Shown one piece after another: positions 58,190 through 64,000 of a DNA stretch of 64,000 nt. Position 1 is the stretch's first letter; each line of letters starts with the position of its first letter. The DNA comes from Pratylenchus scribneri (taxonomy: Eukaryota > Nematoda > Chromadorea > Rhabditida > Pratylenchidae): assembly GCA_030063045.1 (NCBI GenBank), contig JAQSEB010000045.1:682001-746000 (forward strand), read 5' to 3'. Under the pieces are notes generated by a model. That model did no database searches. It saw nothing but the letters and a program-made list of their open reading frames with translations, and was not told the origin of the DNA. Position numbers and translations under genes: made by a program.

Positions 58190-58849
58190 ATGTTTGATCA
58201 ACATTTATTTGAAGATAAAGATTTAAAATTCAAATTACCATTTGGAATGATAGTTTCTGGCCCTACATCTAGTGGGAAAAGTAGCTTTCTTCTAAAGTTT
58301 ATTGCCGAATCTGATGAACTCATTGACCCAAAACCAGCATCAGTCCTCTATTGTTATGGTGAAATGAATCAATTAATACCAATTTTTCAAAAAGCTGGAG
58401 TTGGTATCTATTCTGGCGTTCCGCCAGAAGAGATAATAAAACAGCAACCAAAACCTTTATTACTTATTCTTGATGATTTATTACTTTCTACACCAGAGGC
58501 CTATCTCTCATCTTTGTTCACGGCGAAAAGTCATCATCAAAATTTTGGTATAATTTTTGTAACCCAAAATCTATTCGAGAAGAAGATCAAAGTTGCTAGA
58601 CAGAATGCTCAGTATTTGGTATTGATGCGTTCGCCTAATTCGGCTCTATCTATAAGGAATATTGGTGTACAACTATTTCCGAAACAGCTCGATTACTTTT
58701 TGGATGCCTACAAACAGGCGACAAAAGAACGATATGGTTATTTGCTTATTGATATGCATGCTTCTTCTGATTCATTATTACGTTTAAGAACAAATATATT
58801 TAAACGAGACGAAGAAAAAATTATATTCATTCCAAAAAATGGTTCATAA
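58190..58849 (+). CDS. Polinton packaging ATPase (FtsK/HerA-like), 219 aa
   Basis: P-loop ATPase. Walker A is GPTSSGKS at residues 24-31, and Walker B is LLLILDD at 90-96 with two acidic residues. A downstream FGIIFVTQNLF segment fits the sensor strand of FtsK/HerA-type motors. About 220 residues is normal for Polinton and adintovirus ATPases, which are related to the adenovirus IVa2/poxvirus A32 functional group and are thought to load the genome into the capsid. All catalytic motifs are intact. The stop codon overlaps the start of the next gene by 11 bases, showing that these two are tightly coupled. Confidence 0.92.
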   Translation: MFDQHLFEDKDLKFKLPFGMIVSGPTSSGKSSFLLKFIAESDELIDPKPASVLYCYGEMNQLIPIFQKAGVGIYSGVPPEEIIKQQPKPLLLILDDLLLSTPEAYLSSLFTAKSHHQNFGIIFVTQNLFEKKIKVARQNAQYLVLMRSPNSALSIRNIGVQLFPKQLDYFLDAYKQATKERYGYLLIDMHASSDSLLRLRTNIFKRDEEKIIFIPKNGS

Positions 58850-59213
58850 AAATTGTTGTCAAATTAATCCAATTATTTGTGAGAATAAAGATTTTTTAAA
58901 AAAATTATCCAAAACAAAATCATCTATTAAACGACATAAATTATTAAAAAATGCTACAAAAGAGCAATTATTGGCAATTGCAGAGATTTCATTAAACATT
59001 GTAAAATCTCGTTTTCCTTTGACAAAATGTCAAAAACAAAAACTTATACCATTTGCAAATATTGTTCGTCAAATGAGTAGACTGAGAAGCCAAAAGGGTG
59101 CAAAGAAATTAATTATACAAAAAGGTGGTGGAGCAGCCGGATTATTCTCATCACTTTTAACTCCCATTCTTATAGAATTGGCCAAATCATTATATAAAAA
59201 AGATAAAGTTTAA
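58839..59213 (+). CDS. Small basic Polinton protein (pX-like core candidate), 124 aa
   Basis: A helical, Lys/Arg-rich body is followed by a Gly stretch (IIQKGGGAAG) and a hydrophobic C-terminal helix (LFSSLLTPILIELA). The body contains FLKKLSKTKSSIKRHKLL, KEQLLAIAEI and FPLTKCQKQKLIPF, the recurrent core of a small protein found next to the ATPase in many animal Polintons and adintoviruses, compared by others to adenovirus core protein X. The Gly-rich junction could be a protease maturation site. I infer a DNA-condensing or membrane-active virion component. The function is not proven. Confidence 0.75.
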   Translation: MVHKNCCQINPIICENKDFLKKLSKTKSSIKRHKLLKNATKEQLLAIAEISLNIVKSRFPLTKCQKQKLIPFANIVRQMSRLRSQKGAKKLIIQKGGGAAGLFSSLLTPILIELAKSLYKKDKV

Positions 59214-59227
59214 ATCATTTTTAAAAA

Positions 59228-60633
59228 ATGGCAAATAAATTTATTCTATTACCCGATGAAATTTATCGAGGTTTAACTTCTTTTAATGATAGTGGTGACA
59301 TAAACTTGGATTTTACAAAAAATCTACTTGAAAATACTAAGAGACAAAAAATTTCAAATTCTGCCAAAAATGTAAATTATAATCAAGAATTACGTCGTTA
59401 TCTTTTTCTAAGAAATGAAAAAGAACATAAACCTATTAATGTTGCCGTCAGTAATGCCGATGCACTTTCAGGAGCATTATTCAATGAGTCAATTGTACCC
59501 CAACCAAAAATTGAAGTTTCGAATACTCAAGAACATCCGCCTCCTCCTTCAACCTCCTCGAACAGAAGGAGAATAACTAAAATTAAACGAACCAGAAATA
59601 CACCTCAAAATAATACGGAAGGAAATGTTTCAAATTTTAATGAGAATAATGATAATTACTTAAACAATAATGAATCTACAAATAATAATCCGGAAGAAAG
59701 AAATGATGTGGATGATATTTTTATGGAACAAAAAGATGAAGAGCCAATGCATAAAGGAATTAAAAGAAAACCAGAAACTGATGAATTTCACCCTAGAATG
59801 TGGCCTTTGAAAAAACAATCGATTGAAATTGAACCCGTTTTTAGAGAATCCACTAAAAAACAATATGAAATAAAAAGAAAGAAGGGAAAACAAATTGAAA
59901 TTATACAAAGACATGAAAAACCTATAGAAACTGAAAATGATGATGAATTTGGTGATTCTCCTCCACCTTCACCTCTACTACCTATATCGTTACCGCCTCC
60001 AAGCCGAGAACAATTGGCTATATTGGATACCCCTTCCACAAAAGATAAACTAAATTCAAAGGTCTTGGTAAAGAAGAATAAAAATAGAGTAACTACATAC
60101 CCTACGGAAACATCAGAGAGAAAGAAGACTGTCAAATCAAATAGGCAAAAGGGTACTGTATCGTTGCTTTCTCGTCCATCCGTTATAAGAAATTATCATA
60201 AAATCAATGAAGAATTGGAAGGTCCATTATCTAAACCGGCATTACCTTCATCCTCGGTTCAATTAGCATTGGAAGCCCCATTACCTGAGTCTAGAGCCCA
60301 AACATCTATGGAGTTGTATGGAAGACCCGGAGTAAAATTAGACGAGATCCGGATTTAATTGAAGTAGTTACTACGGGCGTAAGGAGAGAGAGGAAGAGAA
60401 AACCATTAGAAGATCTTCCGGCTCCAGGAATAGAAAAAAAGACACGAAGAGGAAAACCAGAAAGAGCTGAAGTTGGAATGAGAGTTAAACGAAATTGGGC
60501 ATCCAGGAAGCCGACCCAAGATGAAATTGATTCAATATTACATTCTACGAGTAGAAGACTCCCTAAAATGACAAATAAAGAAAGATGGGAAGCATTACAA
60601 AAGAGAGTTGCAAAATATAAAAATCAAGATTAA
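59228..60633 (+). pseudogene. Disordered Polinton protein, interrupted by a -1 frameshift
   Basis: The first frame runs 59228-60358 (376 aa). It starts MANKFILLPDEIYRGL, with INLDFTKNLLENTKRQK and NYNQELRRYLFLRNEKEH, an N-terminus that recurs in animal Polintons (function unknown). A long low-complexity Pro/Asn/Lys/Glu region follows, then ELYGRPGVK just before the stop. The -1 frame then stays open for about 94 codons to 60633 with the same basic, disordered style (RRERKRKPLEDLPAPG, RWEALQKRVAKYKNQD). One base lost from the AAAA run at about 60334 would explain it, whether mutation, assembly error or programmed slippage. The frame-2 tail ends 45 bp before the integrase, so it clearly belongs to this gene. 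Confidence 0.75.
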
Positions 60634-60634
60634 T

Positions 60635-60650
60635 TATAATATATATTCAT
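60635..60650 (+). promoter_or_regulatory. TATA-type motif before the integrase gene
   Basis: TATAATATATATTCAT, 43 bases before the integrase ATG. It shares the ATATATTCAT half with the 61781 motif. Confidence 0.5.
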
Positions 60651-60677
60651 ATTGTAATCATCATTAATTTTATTAAA

Positions 60678-61769
60678 ATGGATAAAATTTTGAAAAATAT
60701 CTACAATAATCCATCTAATCCAGCCGGCTTTGCTGGTCAAGAATCATTATTTAAGGAAGCACAAAAAGTGAATCCTACTATTAAAAAAGAGGATGTAGAA
60801 CACTTTTTGCAGGGTCATCGTACATATACTCTTATGCGACCTAGGAGAATACATTTTTCTAGAGTTAAGACAATTGCTTCTGGTTTTATGACCCATGTTC
60901 AAGTGGATTTAGCTGATATGCAAGCTTTGGCCAAGGATAATCAGGGAAATCGATATATGCTAGTTGGAATCGATGTACTCTCTAAACGGGTATTCGCTGT
61001 GCCACTTAAAACTAAAAAAGCTGAGGATATGGTTAAAGCATTTGAAGAACTGATTAAACAAATGCCGATGAAACCTATGGTTATCTATTCAGATTTGGGA
61101 ACGGAATTCAAAAACCGTCTAATGAATAATTGGTTTAAAAATGAGGATATACAAAAGTATGAAGCAAGTTCCACTTATCAAAAAGCTGCAGTAGCGGAAA
61201 GAGCTATCCAAAATTTAAAACAACGCCTTTATAGATATTTTGCTGAAAAACAAACCCAAAAATGGATAGATGTTCTACCAAAAATCGTTAATGCAATTAA
61301 TCTTTCAAAAAGTAGAGTGCATGGCATGAGACCAGTGGATGTCAATTTTAGGAATGCTCAACGAGTATGGAAGAAAATTTATGGAAATGCATTGAGCATA
61401 AATGACAAAAAATCAAAAATAAAATTCAAAGAGGGTGACTTTGTAAGAATGAGTCGAGGTAAAGGTAAATTTGAAAAAGGATATTATACAAACTGGGGAG
61501 ATGAAATATTGGAAATTGATAAAATCAAGAAGCATTCTAATCCAATTGTGTATAAGGTTAAAGATGAGAAAGGTGAACCGTTCAAAGAAAATTTCTATGC
61601 GGAAGAATTATCGAAAGTACGAAAGGATGAAGAGACATCATATCGGATTCAAGAAATTTTGAAAACGAAAAAGAGAAGAGATGGAACCATGGACTATTTA
61701 GTAAAGTTTATTGGCTATTCAGAACCAGAATGGATACATCAATCTCAGCTAGTTGGAACAGATACATAA
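60678..61769 (+). CDS. Polinton retroviral-type integrase with chromodomain, 363 aa
   Basis: RVE-superfamily integrase that inserts the linear element into the host genome. The catalytic acids are D77 (VQVDLADMQ), D139 (IYSDLGTEF) and E174 (KAAVAERAIQ); D139 and E174 are separated by 34 residues, the DD35E arrangement. An N-terminal helical region precedes the core. After the core comes an SH3-like basic region (FKEGDFVRMSRGKGKFEKGY), then a chromodomain at about 325-361 (YRIQEILKTKKRRDG, MDYLVKFIGYSEPEWI). The chromodomain aromatic residues are present, so binding to methylated histone tails is plausible. Length and domain order are typical of Polinton integrases. No disruption is seen. Confidence 0.95.
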   Translation: MDKILKNIYNNPSNPAGFAGQESLFKEAQKVNPTIKKEDVEHFLQGHRTYTLMRPRRIHFSRVKTIASGFMTHVQVDLADMQALAKDNQGNRYMLVGIDVLSKRVFAVPLKTKKAEDMVKAFEELIKQMPMKPMVIYSDLGTEFKNRLMNNWFKNEDIQKYEASSTYQKAAVAERAIQNLKQRLYRYFAEKQTQKWIDVLPKIVNAINLSKSRVHGMRPVDVNFRNAQRVWKKIYGNALSINDKKSKIKFKEGDFVRMSRGKGKFEKGYYTNWGDEILEIDKIKKHSNPIVYKVKDEKGEPFKENFYAEELSKVRKDEETSYRIQEILKTKKRRDGTMDYLVKFIGYSEPEWIHQSQLVGTDT

Positions 61770-61780
61770 ACCAGAATTGA

Positions 61781-61788
61781 TATAAATA
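61781..61788 (+). promoter_or_regulatory. TATA-type motif before the 61849 gene
   Basis: TATAAATATATTCATTTTAT begins 68 bases before the ATG and 12 bases after the integrase stop. Confidence 0.55.
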
Positions 61789-61848
61789 TATTCATTTTAT
61801 TTTTTCAAATTCATTTGTAAAATTTTAATTGAATAAAAAACTTTAAAA

Positions 61849-64000
61849 ATGTCAAACAGTTTCTTTGTTTATGTTCCCAGCAATATTAAAGATTATCCCG
61901 ATAATACATCAAATAAATTTCGAATGCGTCTACCCAAGCCATTAAAATTTAATGGAGATTGGGTATGTGGTTTGCATAGTATAAGTTTCCCTTATAGCTG
62001 GCATTCTACTATTGGTACTCTCGATGATCAAGCAATTTTTATTCATTATAAAGATGATAAAGGAAAAAATTATACACTTAGGATACCTGTTCCATCTTCC
62101 TCCAATAACACAATTGAAGATTTGCATGACTTTCTTCAAGCAGTACTTAAATATCAAAGTCAAGCATTAGAATCAATAAGAAAAGGATTCATTGATTCGC
62201 CAACAATAATTAGTTCGACCCGTAAAAGAAGGAATGTAGAAAATATGGAGCAAACCAGTGAGGAATTAATGAATTATATAATTACATTTTTCCATGAACA
62301 TCCCGATGATTATTGGGATGTAATTAGCGACAAGAAAAATGAAATAGAAGAAATGGAAAAGGAATTAAAAGAAAAAGCTGATGAATATAAAAATATAAGC
62401 AATGAGAATATAACTGAAAAACAAAGACTTTGGCATAAAATGCAGCAACAAATGAGAAGTTCTCGTGAAATGAAAGCTAAAATTGAAAAATTAGAAGAAG
62501 AAGCAAGAAGAAGAGATGATTCAACTGAAGAGAGCAATAAAACAATTGTCCAACAATTTTTACAAGTCTTTCCTACAAATTATTGGGAAAAGATTGGAGA
62601 AGAACGAATTCGCTTGGTAGATTATTATACAAAAATAAAAGAAAATTTGGAAAAGTATAGAGATGCAAAAGATCCTAAGGAAATTCAAGAAATATCACAT
62701 GAATTGAACAAATTGAGAGTAAAACAAAGACATTTACGTAATAATTTGAATATTATCATGAAAGGAGTAATTGAGAAGGAGCAACAAAAAACTAAAGAAG
62801 AATACGAAAAAGATAATTGGGAACGAAACTCGGCATATGTCAATGACTTCTTTATAAAAAATCCTATTAATTATTGGAATGCTATAAATAAAAAATTACA
62901 AGAACTGCAAAAATCATATATCGAACTTAGAGAAAAAAGGGAAATTTTGAATTTGGAAACAGATGAAGAAAGAAAAACACAATTGACTAATGAAATCAAT
63001 CAACTCTCCGGATTGATTGCTTATCGCCGAAATCGATTCTCCGCATTAGAATATGAAGGTAAAAGAAGAGATGAAGAAAATTATAAAAAAGAATATGAAC
63101 AAATGAAATTATTGGGGCAGATTGGTTTTTACGGTGTCCTTGGTGAAGCATTGACTCCTATCCCAGAAATCCCGGAAGCCCAAGCTAGAAAAGGAAATTT
63201 TATGCAAAATACCTTTGGATTCCGTCCAAGAAATAAAGAAAATGATTTTATGCAAAAAGGATTTGGTATAAGACCAAAAGAGAGAGTAGAAGAAAATAAA
63301 GATAATGAAGAAGCGGAGAATAAAGATGAAGAGACAATACCAAAAACCTTGCCCAATGATGATTCCACGAATGTGAATGAAAATAAACATGAACAAGAAG
63401 AGAGAGAGGAAACATTTAACGAGAATAGAAATGATATGGAAACCCAGACAATACATACAGATGAGGAGAAACCATTTATGCAAAAAGTATTTGGATTCCG
63501 CCCAAGAGACAGAAATACTGATATAATCGCATCGATGGGACTTGGTAAACGAGATAAGAACAAGGATGTGATGCAAGTATTTTTTGGACCTCAATGGAAA
63601 AATGATAATATAAATGTGGCCTATGCTAAGCAATTAATCGATTCACTTGAAATCATTTATCATACTGAATTTGAACGTTTTATGGTAATCTTTGACAATC
63701 CTAACATAACACATATCTCTTTCACTCATCAACTTGGTTATGTATTGGGTTTTGAAAATGTGAATTTGGTGAAAAACGGTGAAATCGCAAAATATGTTAC
63801 AGATCTTCGTGGCGGGATTTCCAGTTTTGCTGTTTATACAAAAGGTTTAACTGAAAACATGATTATAGGAAACGCACTGAGCTCACTTCTTCGCGTTGTT
63901 TCAATATCTGGTGCTAAACCGGGAGAATATTATGAAAAGATCTACGATTCGCCAATTTTCGCTCGGGTATTACCAAAAGAAGTAAACGAGATTGAAATAG
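61849..64000 (+). CDS. Polinton virion-type protein with giant repeat insert, 3'-incomplete (717+ codons)
   Basis: Open from ATG 61849 to the window edge. Residues 1-110 start SFFVYVPSNIKDYPDNTSN, with RLPKPLKFNGDWVCGL and SISFPYSWHS. From about 575 on there are FEVNLVK-region motifs, YVTDLRGGISSF, NALSSLLRVVSIS and SPIFARVLP. These two blocks are the ends of a conserved animal-Polinton protein that I associate with the minor capsid or penton-like role; the exact role is uncertain. Between them lies an insert of about 430 residues, charged and helical. It has three repeats of about 90-97 residues anchored by FF--P--YW (YW at 155, 245 and 342) and three FMQ-x-x-FG-x-RP motifs (451, 467 and 543). 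The insert keeps the frame with no stop, so it is maintained coding sequence. The start is supported by the preceding TTTAAAAATG context shared with neighbouring genes. Confidence 0.85.
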   Translation, partial: MSNSFFVYVPSNIKDYPDNTSNKFRMRLPKPLKFNGDWVCGLHSISFPYSWHSTIGTLDDQAIFIHYKDDKGKNYTLRIPVPSSSNNTIEDLHDFLQAVLKYQSQALESIRKGFIDSPTIISSTRKRRNVENMEQTSEELMNYIITFFHEHPDDYWDVISDKKNEIEEMEKELKEKADEYKNISNENITEKQRLWHKMQQQMRSSREMKAKIEKLEEEARRRDDSTEESNKTIVQQFLQVFPTNYWEKIGEERIRLVDYYTKIKENLEKYRDAKDPKEIQEISHELNKLRVKQRHLRNNLNIIMKGVIEKEQQKTKEEYEKDNWERNSAYVNDFFIKNPINYWNAINKKLQELQKSYIELREKREILNLETDEERKTQLTNEINQLSGLIAYRRNRFSALEYEGKRRDEENYKKEYEQMKLLGQIGFYGVLGEALTPIPEIPEAQARKGNFMQNTFGFRPRNKENDFMQKGFGIRPKERVEENKDNEEAENKDEETIPKTLPNDDSTNVNENKHEQEEREETFNENRNDMETQTIHTDEEKPFMQKVFGFRPRDRNTDIIASMGLGKRDKNKDVMQVFFGPQWKNDNINVAYAKQLIDSLEIIYHTEFERFMVIFDNPNITHISFTHQLGYVLGFENVNLVKNGEIAKYVTDLRGGISSFAVYTKGLTENMIIGNALSSLLRVVSISGAKPGEYYEKIYDSPIFARVLPKEVNEIEI

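Larger units (their letters stand above)
56636..64000 (+). mobile_element. Polinton/Maverick element, left portion, runs off the window
   Basis: Seven consecutive plus-strand genes without introns and with tiny gaps. They include the two Polinton hallmarks visible here, a packaging-type ATPase and a chromodomain DDE integrase, together with small virion-type proteins. Polintons are 15-20 kb self-synthesising transposons related to adintoviruses and encode a protein-primed DNA polymerase B. The polymerase, adenain-type protease and major capsid gene are not seen and presumably lie beyond 64000. The left boundary is placed at the satellite-like repeats; terminal inverted repeats cannot be proven without the other end. 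All genes except the 59228 one are open, so the insertion looks recent. Confidence 0.9.

Noticed and set aside
62310..63633. Minus-strand open frames of up to 174 codons
   Set aside because: They are antisense shadows of the long Glu/Lys-rich plus-strand gene at 61849.
1..64000. tRNA or rRNA genes
   Set aside because: I looked for T-loop-like GGTTCGAATCC sequences and rRNA-like stretches and found none with a supporting structure. A tRNAscan or Infernal run would settle it.

Overview
The window is a strongly AT-rich nuclear segment from an animal genome. Introns are short (many of 43-48 nt) with TTTCAG/TTTTAG-type acceptors. The gene content (a SPRY protein, an LPxELL F-box-like protein, a tandem family of small secreted proteins, serpentine-receptor scraps and a Polinton/Maverick) points to a nematode. 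The extreme AT content and protein style suggest a tylenchid plant parasite such as a root-knot nematode; that placement is inference, and no sequence search was possible. No bacterial-type operon, CRISPR array, rRNA or tRNA was seen.

Left part (1-13.4 kb, + strand). Two multi-exon host genes can be spliced by eye with every exon phase agreeing. One is a six-exon coiled-coil plus SPRY protein (984-3457, 310 aa), with a 470-bp hAT-type MITE in its fourth intron. The other is an eight-exon Myb/SANT-like putative DNA-binding regulator (7987-13407, 536 aa).

Middle (13.4-42 kb). This is about 28 kb with no intact gene. It is a mosaic of four recurring sequence families, decayed chemoreceptor fragments, several MITEs and a 1.6-kb foldback element. 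The foldback arms carry about 20 copies each of a 21-bp unit in opposite orientation. One hAT MITE (15391-15798) is unusually GC-rich and has an 8-bp target duplication; the uninterrupted target is preserved in sister copies of the repeat it hit.

42-50.5 kb (- strand). A tandem array holds three intact five-exon genes (300, 296 and 291 aa) and one broken 3' remnant. They belong to a family I do not recognise: signal peptide, a four-cysteine helical region, an RVKRQ furin-like site, and a hydrophobic C-terminal tail. This is the best candidate here for an undescribed host gene family.

52-56.4 kb. Three host genes lie here. The first is a three-exon F-box-like gene (-). The second is a chimera joining a TPR domain to a piece of dynein heavy-chain stalk (+), with a probable GC-AG intron. 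The third is a 65-aa two-exon membrane protein (-), visible only when the intron is removed.

56.6-64 kb (+ strand). This is the 5' portion of a Polinton/Maverick with a repeat-rich left flank. In order it holds a FLYWCH-like gene, an unknown CxxC gene, a packaging-type ATPase, a small basic virion-type protein, a disordered Polinton protein broken by a -1 frameshift, a DDE integrase with a chromodomain, and a virion-type protein that runs off the window. That last protein carries a very large insert of tandem YW and FMQ-FG-RP repeats. DNA polymerase B, the protease and the major capsid gene are not in the window and presumably lie to the right. Similar TATAAATA-type motifs in several gene gaps suggest that the element's genes are transcribed individually.
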